A stretch of 64,000 nt of DNA from Bradyrhizobium sp. (GTDB taxonomy: Bacteria > Pseudomonadota > Alphaproteobacteria > Rhizobiales > Xanthobacteraceae), in NCBI RefSeq assembly GCF_030646015.1, contig NZ_JAUSLT010000121.1, forward strand, positions 29,709 through 93,708, given 5' to 3'. Every line of letters starts with the position of its first letter. The stretch's first letter is position 1. Both the position numbers and the translations under genes were made by a program. The notes beneath the pieces are model-generated. The model ran no database searches and was not told where the DNA came from. It saw only the letters and a program-made list of their open reading frames with translations. Shown here piece after piece: positions 16,281-24,353 of this stretch.

Positions 16281-18029
16281 ATGGCAGCCGCTCCCGGTGT
16301 CCGGCGTTCCGAACTCGGCGATGCGTTGCGCGCCTGCCGCAACGCCTTCGTCGGCGTCGGCCTCATGAGTTGCATGATCAATCTGCTGTATCTGACCGGC
16401 TCGATCTTCATGCTGGAGGTCTACGACCGGGTGCTGCCGAGCCGCAGCATTCCGACGCTGGTCGGCCTCGTGATCCTGGCCGGCGGATTATACGTCGCCC
16501 AGGGCATCCTCGATCTGATTCGCGGCCGCGTGCTGGTCCGGATCGGCACCTCGCTCGACGAAGCGCTCAATGCCCGGGTGTTCGATACCGTGGTGCGGCT
16601 GCCGCTGATGGTGGGCGGCCGCAACGAGGGCCTGCAGCCGCTGCGCGATCTCGACAATGTCCGCTCGTTCCTCTCCAGCTTGGGGCCGGGCGCGTTCTTC
16701 GACCTGCCGTGGCTGCCGTTCTACCTGGCGATCTGTTTCGCGTTCCACACCATGATCGGCCTGACCGCGCTGGTCGGCGCCATCATCCTGGTCACGCTCA
16801 CCATCATCACCGAATTCATGTCGCGGGCGCCGGCGCGCGAGGCCATGGGCCTCGCGGCGCGCCGCAACGACCTGGCCGCCACCAGCCGGCGCAACGCCGA
16901 AGTGCTGGTCGCGATGGGCATGTCCGGCCGGCTGACGAAGCGCTGGAGCGAAGCCAACGAAAAATATCTCGCCGGCAACCAGCGCGCCAGCGACGTCGCC
17001 GGCGGTCTCGGCGCCATCGCCAAGGTGATGCGCATGGTGCTGCAGTCAGCGGTGCTCGCGGTCGGCGCCTATCTCGTGATCAACCAGGAAGCCACCGCCG
17101 GCGTCATCATCGCGGGCTCGATCCTGAGCGCGCGGGCGCTGGCGCCGGTCGATCTCGCGATCGCGCACTGGAAGGGTTTTGTCGCCGCGCGGCAGAGCTG
17201 GCATCGCCTCAACAAGCTGCTGGAAACGCTGCCGGCGCCGACGGAGCAGACCCTGCTGCAGAGCCCGTCGAAGCGGCTGTCGGTCGAGGGCGTCAGCATC
17301 GTGCCGCCGGGCGATCAGAAGATCATCGTGCAGGACGTGACCTTCGCGCTGGAAGCCGGCAACGGCCTCGGCGTGATCGGGCCGAGCGGATCGGGCAAGT
17401 CGTCGTTGATCCGCGCGCTGGTCGGGGTCTGGCAGCCGGTGCGCGGCAAGGTGCGGCTCGACGGCGCCGCGCTCGACCAGTGGTCGAGCGACGTGCTCGG
17501 CCGCCACATCGGCTATCTGCCACAGGATGTCGAGCTGTTCGCAGGCTCCGTTGCGCAGAACATCTGCCGCTACGATCCCGAAGCCACCTCCGACGGCATC
17601 ATCAAGGCCGCCAAGGAAGCCGGCGTCCACGACATGATCATCAAGATGCGCGAGGGCTATGACACCCAGATCGGCGAACAGGGCACCGCGCTTTCGGCCG
17701 GCCAGGCGCAGCGCGTGGCGCTGGCGCGGGCGCTGTATGGCGATCCGTTCCTGATCGTGCTCGACGAGCCGAACTCCAATCTCGACACCGAGGGCGACGA
17801 GGCCCTGACCCGGGCGGTCCGCGCCTCGCGCGAACGCGGCGCTATCGTCGTGGTGGTCGCGCACCGGCCGATCGGTATCGAGGCGGTCGATTTGCTGCTG
17901 GTGCTGAAGGACGGCCGCATGCAGGCCTTCGGGCCGAAGGAAACCGTGCTGGGCCAGGTGCTGCAGCAGCGCGTCGCGCCGCCGTCGCCGATCAAGATCG
18001 TCTCCGAAGGGGGAGTTGCCAAATCATGA
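16281..18029 (+). CDS. Type I secretion system permease/ATPase (PrtD type)
   Basis: An inner-membrane ABC exporter half-transporter of 582 residues. The N-terminal membrane domain (about 20-310) starts with GLMSCMINLLYLTGSIFMLE, typical of PrtD-like exporters. The ATPase domain has Walker A GPSGSGKSS (about 367), signature LSAGQAQRVALARAL (about 471) and Walker B FLIVLDEPNSNLD (about 491). It exports unfolded proteins with C-terminal secretion signals, such as RTX proteins, in one step across both membranes. It overlaps the adaptor gene downstream by four bases. No TolC-type outer-membrane gene is nearby. Confidence 0.93.
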   Translation: MAAAPGVRRSELGDALRACRNAFVGVGLMSCMINLLYLTGSIFMLEVYDRVLPSRSIPTLVGLVILAGGLYVAQGILDLIRGRVLVRIGTSLDEALNARVFDTVVRLPLMVGGRNEGLQPLRDLDNVRSFLSSLGPGAFFDLPWLPFYLAICFAFHTMIGLTALVGAIILVTLTIITEFMSRAPAREAMGLAARRNDLAATSRRNAEVLVAMGMSGRLTKRWSEANEKYLAGNQRASDVAGGLGAIAKVMRMVLQSAVLAVGAYLVINQEATAGVIIAGSILSARALAPVDLAIAHWKGFVAARQSWHRLNKLLETLPAPTEQTLLQSPSKRLSVEGVSIVPPGDQKIIVQDVTFALEAGNGLGVIGPSGSGKSSLIRALVGVWQPVRGKVRLDGAALDQWSSDVLGRHIGYLPQDVELFAGSVAQNICRYDPEATSDGIIKAAKEAGVHDMIIKMREGYDTQIGEQGTALSAGQAQRVALARALYGDPFLIVLDEPNSNLDTEGDEALTRAVRASRERGAIVVVVAHRPIGIEAVDLLLVLKDGRMQAFGPKETVLGQVLQQRVAPPSPIKIVSEGGVAKS

Positions 18030-19336
18030 CGGACAAGCCGAAGCGTGGTTCGAGGGCGTCGATCCGGGTGCACATGATCGTCGGCCTGTCCGTCATCCTG
18101 CTGCTGGTGGGCGGATTGGGCACCTGGGCATCGACCGCGCAGATCTCGGGCGCGCTGATCGCGCCGGGACAGATCGTGGTCGAATCCAACGTCAAGAAGG
18201 TGCAGCATCCGACCGGCGGCGTGGTCGGCGAGGTGCGCGCCCGCGACGGCATGGCGGTGAAGGCCGGCGACATCGTGGTGCGGCTCGACGACACCGTCAC
18301 CAAGGCCGGCCTCGCCATCGTCAACAAGGCGCTCAACGGGCTGTGGGCGCGGGCGGCGCGGCTGGAGGCCGAACAGCGCGGCCTCGACCGGATCACCTTC
18401 CCGCCGATGCTGCTCGACCGCCCCAACGATCCCGACGTCCAGAACGTCATGGCCAGCGAGAGCAAGCTGTTCGAGGTGCGCACCACCGGGCGCGCCGGAC
18501 AAAAATCGCAGCTGCGCGAGCGCGTCGCCCAGCTCAAGGAAGAGATCGCCGGCCTCTCCGCCCAGGAGCAGGCCAAGGACAAGGAAATCGCGCTGGTCGA
18601 AAAGGAACTGGTCGGGGTTCGCTCGCTCTACGAGCAGCGGCTGGTTCAGCTCTCGCGCCTGACCGTGCTGGAGCGCGACGCCGCAAGGCTGTCCGGCGAA
18701 CGCGCGCAATACATTGCCGCGAGGGCGCAGGCCCGCGGCAAGATCACCGAAACCGAGCTGCAGATCATCCAGGTCGACAAGGACCTGGTCAGCGAAGTTT
18801 CAAAAGATCTGCGCGAGACCAACGACAAGATCGGCGAATTCGTCGAGCGCAAGGTGACGGCCGAAGACCAGTTGCGCCGGGTCGACATCCGCGCCCCGCA
18901 GGACGGCATGGTGCTGCAGTCCACCGTCCACACCGTGGGCGGCGTCATCACCGCCGGCGACGCCATCATGATGATCGTGCCGCAGGCCGACGATCTCTCG
19001 GTCGAGGCCAAGGTCAATCCGCAGGACATCGACAAGCTGCAGATCGGCCAGAAGACGGTGCTGCGGCTGTCGGCGCTGAACCAGCGCACCACCCCGGAAC
19101 TGAACGGCGTGGTGTCGCGCGTCTCGCCCGACGTCACCACCGACCAGCGCACCGGCCAGAGCTACTACACCATCCGCGTCTCGATGTCGCCGCAGGAAGT
19201 AGCACGGCTCGGTGAAGTCAAGCTGATCCCGGGCATGCCGGTCGAAGCCTTCGTGCAGACCGGCGACCGCACCATGCTGTCCTATCTGATGAAGCCGCTG
19301 AGCGACCAGCTGATGCGTTCGTTCCGGGAGCGGTGA
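18026..19336 (+). CDS. Type I secretion membrane-fusion (HlyD/PrtE) adaptor
   Basis: A 436-residue adaptor that links the exporter to the outer-membrane channel. One N-terminal membrane helix (about 12-34) is followed by a lipoyl half-motif (GQIVVESNVKKVQHPTGGVV) and a long coiled-coil region (about 130-280). The second lipoyl half then reads RAPQDGMVLQSTVHTVGG, followed by a beta-barrel domain with the HlyD signature LRLSALNQRTTPELNGVV. Translation is coupled to the ATPase gene through an ATGA overlap. Confidence 0.93.
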   Translation: MTDKPKRGSRASIRVHMIVGLSVILLLVGGLGTWASTAQISGALIAPGQIVVESNVKKVQHPTGGVVGEVRARDGMAVKAGDIVVRLDDTVTKAGLAIVNKALNGLWARAARLEAEQRGLDRITFPPMLLDRPNDPDVQNVMASESKLFEVRTTGRAGQKSQLRERVAQLKEEIAGLSAQEQAKDKEIALVEKELVGVRSLYEQRLVQLSRLTVLERDAARLSGERAQYIAARAQARGKITETELQIIQVDKDLVSEVSKDLRETNDKIGEFVERKVTAEDQLRRVDIRAPQDGMVLQSTVHTVGGVITAGDAIMMIVPQADDLSVEAKVNPQDIDKLQIGQKTVLRLSALNQRTTPELNGVVSRVSPDVTTDQRTGQSYYTIRVSMSPQEVARLGEVKLIPGMPVEAFVQTGDRTMLSYLMKPLSDQLMRSFRER

Positions 19337-19346
19337 TCTCGCGCCC

Positions 19347-19432
19347 GTAGGGTGGGCAAAGGCGCACTTGCGCCGTGGCCACCATTTTTCCTTATGCGAA
19401 TTGGTGGGCACGCTGCGCTTTGCCCACCCTAC
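19347..19432. repeat. Palindromic intergenic repeat, family A (copy 2)
   Basis: GTAGGGTGGGCAAAG and CTTTGCCCACCCTAC arms with inner ACCATTTT/AATTGGTGGGCAC. It lies between convergent genes and may also act as a transcription stop. Confidence 0.85.
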
Positions 19433-19460
19433 AAGGCGCACCGCGTCCGGGACCCGAGGG

Positions 19461-20141
19461 CTAGCCGCGCGCGGCAATGATCTCCAGCGCCCGCGCGCCG
19501 CTGACGGGTGCGTCGACCGGCAGCCTGGCAAAATCGGCCGCCGCGCCCTTGATCGCCTTGTCGAGCAGTACGGTGTAGCGCCGCCGCGGAATCTCGACCG
19601 CGCCGAACGAGCGCAGATGCTCGGTGACATACTGGGTGTCGAGCAGCTCGAAACCGCCCGTGATCAGCCGCGCCACCAGATGCACCAGCGCCACCTTGGA
19701 GGCGTCGCGGGCGCGGTGAAACATGCTCTCGCCGAAAAAAGCGCGGCCGAGGCTGACGCCGTACAGGCCGCCGACCAGGTCGCCATTCTGCCAGACCTCG
19801 ACGCTGTGGCAGTGCCCGAGCCCGTGCAGGCCCAGATAGAGATCGCGAATCCGCTTGTTGATCCAGGTGTCGTCGCGGCCGGGCTGCGGCGCGGCGCAGC
19901 CCGCGATCACCGCCTTGAAAGCGGTGTTGACCGTGACGGTGAAGACGTCGGAGCGGACGGTGCGATTCAGCCGCGAGGCGATGCGAAAGCCGTCGAGCGG
20001 AATCACGCCGCGCATTTCCGGCTCGACCCAGAACAGGGTCGGATCGTCGGCGCTCTCGGCCATCGGAAAGATGCCGCAGGCATAGGCGCGCAGCAGCACT
20101 TCAGGCGTGATGTCGGAGGAGGCGGAATCGCGCGATGCCAT
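19461..20141 (-). CDS. aat: Leucyl/phenylalanyl-tRNA--protein transferase
   Basis: A 226-residue cytoplasmic enzyme of the N-end rule. It adds Leu or Phe from charged tRNA to proteins with N-terminal Arg or Lys, marking them for ClpAP. Family motifs include [48 protein letters not shown] and [15 protein letters not shown]. The start at 20141 (MASRDSASS) gives normal family length; a start at 20216 would add 25 unlikely residues and run into the kinase gene upstream. It follows the kinase gene in the same direction. Confidence 0.93.
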   Translation of the reverse strand: MASRDSASSDITPEVLLRAYACGIFPMAESADDPTLFWVEPEMRGVIPLDGFRIASRLNRTVRSDVFTVTVNTAFKAVIAGCAAPQPGRDDTWINKRIRDLYLGLHGLGHCHSVEVWQNGDLVGGLYGVSLGRAFFGESMFHRARDASKVALVHLVARLITGGFELLDTQYVTEHLRSFGAVEIPRRRYTVLLDKAIKGAAADFARLPVDAPVSGARALEIIAARG

Positions 20142-20175
20142 GGCTGGCAGGATAGCAGTTTCGGGGCCGCCGCGG

Positions 20176-21438
20176 CTAGCTCGCCGCCGGCAATGTCTCA
20201 GGCCGACCCGCGCCAACCATGGTCACGATCGCATCTGGCAATGCCGAAGGGGAAACAGGGATCTTGATGGTCCACACCGTGCCGCTTTCCGAGGCAAGGT
20301 TCGCGGTTCCTCCGACCTGTTCAACGAGACGGCGCACCAGGCCAAGCCCGTGCCGCTTGCTTTCGGCCTGGGCCTTGAAGCCCTCACCGTCGTCGCGGAG
20401 GGTCATGGTCATCAAGCCAACGTCTGCAACGAGGCTCTGGACGGACACGATGATCGATCCTTTTCCGCCGGGGAAGGCGTGGTCGTAGCTGTTGGTCACC
20501 ACCTCCGCCACAACAATCCCCAGTGCTGTCGCCGCATCGAGATCGAGCATAAACGGCTCGCTGTGACAGGTCAGCGTGACGGTGTCCTCAGGTGCTCCCT
20601 GTATCTCTGCAAGATGGAGACACAGCGATTTGATGTAGCTGCCAAAATCGATGGTTCGGGTCATCTCGGCGCCGAGTAGATGGTCATATACCTGGGCCAG
20701 GGTGGAAACCCGGCGCGCGATCGCCTTGATGCCCCGCTGCCCGGCCTTGTCTGTGGTGTCGCCGAGCTGCTTGTTCAGCATTCCGTAGACAAGCTGCAGA
20801 TTGTTGCGGACCCGGTGTTGCAGCTCTTCCGCCAGAACGCTCTTCTGGTCCAGCAGCCGGTCCTTGTCCCGGACCAGGACTTTCATCTGCTCGATGGTGT
20901 TCTGCAGCGTTGCCGTCCGCGCCGAGGTTGCGACCGCTTCAGCTAGGACATTGGCGAAGCCGGTGAGGAAGTCGATATCGTGCCGATCGTAATCGTGCTG
21001 TTGGTCATTGTCGATCTCCAGCACGCCGTAGGGCCTGGCGTCATCCTTGACGTGGATGACGACGTCGACGGTCGAAACGATGCCGTGAGCGGCATAGAAC
21101 CGAGGTAGCTCGAAATCGTGTTCCTTGCGCACGTCATTGCAGATCGATGGCTCGCCGGTAACGAACGCCCGGCCTTGTGGCGAAGTCGGATCGGCGCATA
21201 CGACCGTGCCGATGACTCCAGCCTTCCAGCCGTGTCCGGCTTCGATGCGAAGGTCGTTCTCCGCGGCGCGATATCGGCACACCTTGGCGTAGGGGACGCC
21301 AAGGCTTTCGGCGCAGACTCGCGCCGCCTCGGTCAGCACCTTCTGCAGATCCCCCTCGCGCAGAGCAAAACTGCCGAAGCGGGCAATCGCCGTTTGCTGG
21401 CGTAGAAGTTTCCTTACTTTTGCGCTGTCGTCGCTCAT
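20176..21438 (-). CDS. GAF-domain HisKA_2/HWE-type sensor histidine kinase
   Basis: A soluble sensor kinase of 420 residues. A GAF domain (about 22-165, with motifs [11 protein letters not shown] and [20 protein letters not shown]) probably binds a small ligand or senses redox or light state. The phospho-acceptor region reads [20 protein letters not shown], the HisKA_2 signature, and the ATPase domain has the N-box [13 protein letters not shown]. There is no membrane segment. The start overlaps the stop of the upstream receiver gene (ATGA), so the two are translationally coupled. Kinases of this class often feed the PhyR-NepR-EcfG stress pathway in alphaproteobacteria; an EcfG-like motif precedes the operon. 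Confidence 0.9.
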   Translation of the reverse strand: MSDDSAKVRKLLRQQTAIARFGSFALREGDLQKVLTEAARVCAESLGVPYAKVCRYRAAENDLRIEAGHGWKAGVIGTVVCADPTSPQGRAFVTGEPSICNDVRKEHDFELPRFYAAHGIVSTVDVVIHVKDDARPYGVLEIDNDQQHDYDRHDIDFLTGFANVLAEAVATSARTATLQNTIEQMKVLVRDKDRLLDQKSVLAEELQHRVRNNLQLVYGMLNKQLGDTTDKAGQRGIKAIARRVSTLAQVYDHLLGAEMTRTIDFGSYIKSLCLHLAEIQGAPEDTVTLTCHSEPFMLDLDAATALGIVVAEVVTNSYDHAFPGGKGSIIVSVQSLVADVGLMTMTLRDDGEGFKAQAESKRHGLGLVRRLVEQVGGTANLASESGTVWTIKIPVSPSALPDAIVTMVGAGRPETLPAAS

Positions 21439-21872
21439 GCGGTGGCCATCGGCGGAGCTGTGGCTGCCGGACGCAGCATTTGGAAGCCCTTTGGAAATGG
21501 CGGCAGCGCATTGCCGCTGGCGAACTCGCTGACAATTTTCAGAGCACGCACCAGATCGGTGGAGCTATAAGGTTTGGAAAGGCAGGCGTCGCCGTCGGCG
21601 GTTGTCAGCACGACCTGCGACATGTTGCCAGTGGCATAAAGCACGCCGAGCTTGCCAAGCGGAAGCAACTGCGCGGCGATTTCGGTCCCCAGCCCGCCAT
21701 CGGCAAGGCGGAAATCGAGCACGGCAAGATCAGGCTTGTGCTTGTGAGCCAGGGCGACCGCCTCGGCCACCGTGCGGGCGATGCCGCAAACTTCATATCC
21801 GGCGTCAATGAGAATCTCTTCCGCGAGATCGGCGATCATCAGGTCATCTTCGGCGATCAATACCCTTAGCAC
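21435..21872 (-). CDS. Single-domain response regulator (receiver only)
   Basis: A 145-residue receiver protein. The acidic pocket is LIAEDD, the phospho-acceptor Asp lies in LAVLDFRLADGG, and the conserved Lys in CLSKPYSS; a Thr occurs in LYATGNM. A C-terminal tail of about 25 residues has no DNA-binding domain, so output is by protein contact or phosphotransfer. The GTG at 21872 is preferred because GGAGGG lies six bases upstream, whereas the TTG at 21878 follows it immediately. It is the first gene of an operon with the GAF kinase. Confidence 0.9.
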   Translation of the reverse strand: MLRVLIAEDDLMIADLAEEILIDAGYEVCGIARTVAEAVALAHKHKPDLAVLDFRLADGGLGTEIAAQLLPLGKLGVLYATGNMSQVVLTTADGDACLSKPYSSTDLVRALKIVSEFASGNALPPFPKGFQMLRPAATAPPMATA

Positions 21873-21940
21873 GCACAACCCTCCGGCTTGCGACCAGGTC
21901 GCCTGCGATGTCCATCTGAAAGTTCAGAGTCTGGGGTCTT

Positions 21941-21965
21941 AACTCCCAAAGGACATCGCAGTTCC
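21941..21965 (-). promoter_or_regulatory. Candidate EcfG promoter for the receiver-kinase operon
   Basis: Reverse strand GGAAC, 17 bases, GTT (N16 and aGTT). The -10 lies about 70 bases before the GTG at 21872. Part of an inverted repeat (GCGATGTCC/GGACATCGC, 21905-21959) covers the spacer and could add control. The rest of the 329-base gap 21873-22201 holds only this motif and the divergent one at 22118. Confidence 0.65.
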
Positions 21966-22117
21966 GAACGCAGCCTTCGACTCAGCCGCGGCAGGTTGCC
22001 CGGCATGTGAAAGAAAATCTGAGCAATTTTGACCATGACTACTCGTCACTTGTGATCCGTAGCCGTTTGCTGAAGCTGATCATGAAAAACTGACGCGGGG
22101 GGATCGGGGTGCTTCGG

Positions 22118-22143
22118 GGAACTTACTTGCGGACAGAAACGTT
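22118..22143 (+). promoter_or_regulatory. Candidate EcfG promoter for a 23-residue membrane peptide
   Basis: GGAAC, 17 bases, CGTT. The -10 ends 59 bases before the ATG at 22202. Confidence 0.65.
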
Positions 22144-22201
22144 CCTGATGAAGCGTCGCGCTTTCATGCCGAAACCGCGCATGCTTCAACTGGAGTACAC
22201 C

Positions 22202-22273
22202 ATGAACATTTTTTACATCATCGGCGTCATCGTCGTGATTCTCTTTGTCGCGGGCTTTTTGGGGCTCCGTTAA
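22202..22273 (+). CDS. 23-residue single-helix membrane peptide
   Basis: A very short gene that ordinary gene calling would miss. The product is MNIFYIIGVIVVILF followed by VAGFLGLR: one hydrophobic helix of about 18 residues with a terminal Arg, as expected for a bitopic inner-membrane miniprotein. CTGGAG sits six bases upstream of the ATG and an EcfG-like promoter lies 59 bases further up. No partner is apparent. Similar tiny hydrophobic proteins occur at 24096 and 24270. The coding assignment rests on start, ribosome-binding site, hydrophobicity and promoter; no conservation test was possible. Confidence 0.65.
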   Translation: MNIFYIIGVIVVILFVAGFLGLR

Positions 22274-22409
22274 GCGGCATCCTCTGCGGAGTCTGCGCGA
22301 TCACGAATTCAAATTGCGGATTTTGAGCCAAGCAGGACCAGCGAGACGGTTACACCGACGATGCCTCGTCGCGATGTTGCCGTTAGGAAGGCTCAAAAAG
22401 AATGCGGCC

Positions 22410-22601
22410 TTACTTGGCTGGCCTACCGCGCTTGGCAAAGAAGAGGCCCTGAATTTCAGTCGCGTTTCGGAGAATTCCGGCTTTTTTCATGGCCTCTGTC
22501 CGATCAGGCCCCGGCGCCATGTCGCGGGCTTCCTCCAGCGCCGCGACCGCTATGGCATCCAGGTCGTGAATATCCGGCGATGGTCGTGCTCGTTGCGGCA
22601 T
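22410..22601 (-). CDS. Small conserved basic protein (RGRP C terminus)
   Basis: A 63-residue soluble protein. Its second half (ALEEARDMAPGPDRTEAMKK, then AGILRNATEIQGLFFAKRGRPAK) matches a family I recognise as widespread in Bradyrhizobium, of unknown function. The helical segment plus a C-terminal Lys/Arg-rich RGRP motif, like an AT-hook core, could contact nucleic acid; that is speculation. AGGGGA lies about eight bases before the ATG. It follows the zinc-ribbon gene by 22 bases and is probably co-transcribed with it. Confidence 0.75.
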   Translation of the reverse strand: MPQRARPSPDIHDLDAIAVAALEEARDMAPGPDRTEAMKKAGILRNATEIQGLFFAKRGRPAK

Positions 22602-22623
22602 TTCACTGGCTTCCCCTGAGGCC

Positions 22624-22851
22624 TTACTTTGGCGGGTTTAATTCGCTGCTTGTCCACCCGGACTTGCCCGACTTCATGGGATCCCCAACCAAAGGCTTTT
22701 GAACGTGTTCGCACTTCGGACATTCGAAGGTCCGCAGATCGGAATGTGCGGGCCCCGCTTCGATGCGGGTCAGCATCATCCGCCCCTGACACTTTGGACA
22801 GCGCGGTCGCTCGGTTGGAAGCAGCGACGGTTCGGAACGATAAGGTTGCAT
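22624..22851 (-). CDS. Small zinc-ribbon protein
   Basis: A 75-residue protein with two CPKC knuckles about 26 residues apart (PRCPKCQGRMMLTRIEAG and LRTFECPKCEHVQ), a classic zinc-ribbon layout. The start at 22851 (MQPYRSEPSLLP) has GGAGG ten bases upstream; the longer frame to 22968 runs through a region that carries another short frame and is disfavoured. A frameshifted inverted copy lies at 23647-23825. The function is unknown; zinc ribbons of this type commonly mediate protein or nucleic-acid contacts. Confidence 0.75.
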   Translation of the reverse strand: MQPYRSEPSLLPTERPRCPKCQGRMMLTRIEAGPAHSDLRTFECPKCEHVQKPLVGDPMKSGKSGWTSSELNPPK

Positions 22852-22891
22852 ATGATGCGCCCCTCCAGGATCAGGCGGGAGCTCGCTACTC

Positions 22892-22978
22892 TCAGTCACC
22901 GATAGCAGCCGGGTACGGTGCGGTGATCCGGATAAAGTGGCATGTCGCCTGCTCGATATAGTGGTCAATATTGCTCAT
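22892..22978 (-). CDS. Possible 28-residue leader peptide
   Basis: A short frame (MSNIDHYIEQATCHF...IGD) begins at 22978 and stops 40 bases before the zinc-ribbon start. The corresponding part of the inverted duplicate near 23527 is interrupted by a stop after six codons, so coding is not conserved between the copies. It may be a small gene or just a leader. Confidence 0.25.
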   Translation of the reverse strand: MSNIDHYIEQATCHFIRITAPYPAAIGD

Positions 22979-23243
22979 GCCTGCAGTTTTACAGAGATCC
23001 ATTCAAGCATAGGGCGATGTTGGATAGATAATTGGCGACCAGGTCCCACCGGGACCGGAACCATCGCCCCCTGGTTAACTTGTCGATGCATTACCGGATG
23101 CCCCTTTTGCCCAGGGTGTCCGATGAACGGCCTCAGCATGTCCCCCCCGTGCTGGGGCCGGTTTCTTTCGGAGCCCTCCCTGGAGCAATGGCGGAACAAT
23201 CATCTGCGGGTGCAATTAGCCTACACCAAGGGAGAAGTCTGAG

Positions 23244-23492
23244 ATGCACCGATCCAAGCCGCATACCGTTCGAAACAAGATTGACCTGACTGATCCCAGC
23301 CAGGTGCGATGCCTGAAGAAACGGCTCGGCATATCCGCTGACGATTTGCAGCACGCTGTCGGGAAAGTGGGTAACTCGATTGCCGCGGTGAGCAAGGAAC
23401 TTCAGAAAGTGACTCCTGCAACAGATGTGGCGCCGGTCCAAACCGGAGTGCCGTTGCGACTGAAAGCTGCCGGTACCGCAGCGGAGGCTTAA
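23244..23492 (+). CDS. DUF3606-family small protein
   Basis: An 82-residue soluble protein. The segment KIDLTDPSQVRCLKKRLGIS, followed by ADDLQHAVGKVGNS, matches the DUF3606 pattern, a helical family often found among stress and plasmid genes of alphaproteobacteria. AAGGGAG lies about ten bases before the ATG. The C-terminal 25 residues are low-complexity. A GGAAC lies near 23191, but the matching -10 is ATT rather than GTT, so EcfG control is doubtful. No biochemical role is known for the family. Confidence 0.75.
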   Translation: MHRSKPHTVRNKIDLTDPSQVRCLKKRLGISADDLQHAVGKVGNSIAAVSKELQKVTPATDVAPVQTGVPLRLKAAGTAAEA

Positions 23493-23646
23493 TGCACTTT
23501 GGCGCGCCCGAGACCTATTTCAAAGAGTGAGCAATAGTGACCACTAACTACTGAAGCCAGAGCGCATGGTGGCTCCATCACCGCTCCTTGTCGGCAGTTA
23601 TCGGTGACTGAGAGTATCGAGCTCTCGCCTGATCGAGGCCAGCATC

Positions 23647-23825
23647 ATGCCATCCACACACCCAAATCCAGTATACAGCTGTGCCGAAATCAGAATCCTG
23701 GCGTGCTCCAGGTGCGCAATCCGATGAGGGTATCCCGAATCGAACCGTGCGCACCGGGCTACGATGTGCGCACCTATGAGTGCGCGAAATGCGATTCCAG
23801 CGAGCGCTTTTCGGTCGCGATCTAA
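23647..23825 (+). pseudogene. Frameshifted inverted copy of the zinc-ribbon gene
   Basis: From ATG 23647 the frame reads MPSTHPNPVYSCAEIRIL and ACSRCA before a stop at 23725-23727. The following frame continues NPMRVSRIEP, YDVRTYECAKCD. Joined, this parallels the gene at 22624-22851 (CPKCQGRMMLTRIEAG, LRTFECPKC). A missing base at about 23715-23722, right after the first cysteine knuckle, explains the break. Upstream sequence also matches: TATCGGTGACTGAGAGTA occurs on opposite strands before both copies, and GAGCAATA.TGACCACTA occurs further up. The two copies are thus an inverted duplication of about 300 bases with the DUF3606 gene between them. Confidence 0.6.
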
Positions 23826-24049
23826 ACGCGATTGTTGCGCGGTGGCCGTCCCGACATCAGAGAACCACGAAGCAATTCCGACTTCACCTTGATGTGCAAG
23901 CGCCGGGAACAGGTCAGATGTAAGCGCGTACCGATGCGTTGATGTCGCAGGCAGAAACCGGCAAAATTGCTCTGCGTCCATCGTCCCTGTTATGGCCGGT
24001 TGTCACCCGGCGCGTGCGACCGACAAAGTTGAGCGATCCAAAAGGTTCA

Positions 24050-24074
24050 GGAACTTTGTGAGGGGCGGGCAGTT
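24050..24074 (+). promoter_or_regulatory. Candidate EcfG promoter for two tiny membrane proteins
   Basis: GGAAC, 17 bases, GTT (N16 and aGTT). The -10 is 21 bases before the GTG at 24096, and AGGAGA lies in the short leader. The preceding stretch 23826-24049 shows nothing else. Confidence 0.6.
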
Positions 24075-24095
24075 GGCCTCTCACAGGAGATTTCA

Positions 24096-24236
24096 GTGCA
24101 TAAGGATGGAAAACAAATCGTCGAGACGGCGGTGGAGGCGAGAGGCGGTCGTTTGGGCCGGCCGGTCCTCCTGGTGCTGCTCGCTAGCTGCGTTCTGGCA
24201 GTGGCCGCGCTTATCTTCGCATACTCAGGCACGTGA
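24096..24236 (+). CDS. 46-residue membrane miniprotein
   Basis: A short gene starting at GTG with AGGAGA five bases upstream. A basic and acidic N-terminal half (MHKDGKQIVETAVEARGG) is followed by one strongly hydrophobic helix (PVLLVLLASCVLAVAALIFA) and a short tail. This is a typical single-pass small membrane protein with the N terminus probably in the cytoplasm. It lies 33 bases before another miniprotein and both appear to share the EcfG-like promoter at 24050. The function is unknown. Confidence 0.6.
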   Translation: MHKDGKQIVETAVEARGGRLGRPVLLVLLASCVLAVAALIFAYSGT

Positions 24237-24269
24237 AATTCTCAACGCGTTCGTCAAGGAGACTTTCCT

Positions 24270-24353
24270 ATGGACTTGATCCTTATTGTACTTGTCGTGT
24301 TGCTGCTGTTTGGCGGCGGCGGATACTGGGGCCGCCGTAGAGGTCATTGGTAA
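24270..24353 (+). CDS. 27-residue membrane miniprotein with Arg/Trp tail
   Basis: The product is MDLILIVLVVLLLFGGGGYW followed by GRRRGHW: a hydrophobic helix, a glycine run, then an aromatic and basic tail. AAGGAG lies eight bases before the ATG, an excellent site. It probably forms an operon with the 46-residue protein. Glycine-run plus basic tail miniproteins of this type are common in Bradyrhizobium genomes to my knowledge, without known function. Confidence 0.7.
   Translation: MDLILIVLVVLLLFGGGGYWGRRRGHW

Noticed and set aside
23186..23215. EcfG-like motif before the DUF3606 gene
   Set aside because: GGAAC is present, but 17 bases later is ATT instead of GTT; the G is important in this class, so no promoter is called.
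23598..23981. Reverse 127-residue frame
   Set aside because: Antisense to the zinc-ribbon copy and without a ribosome-binding site.
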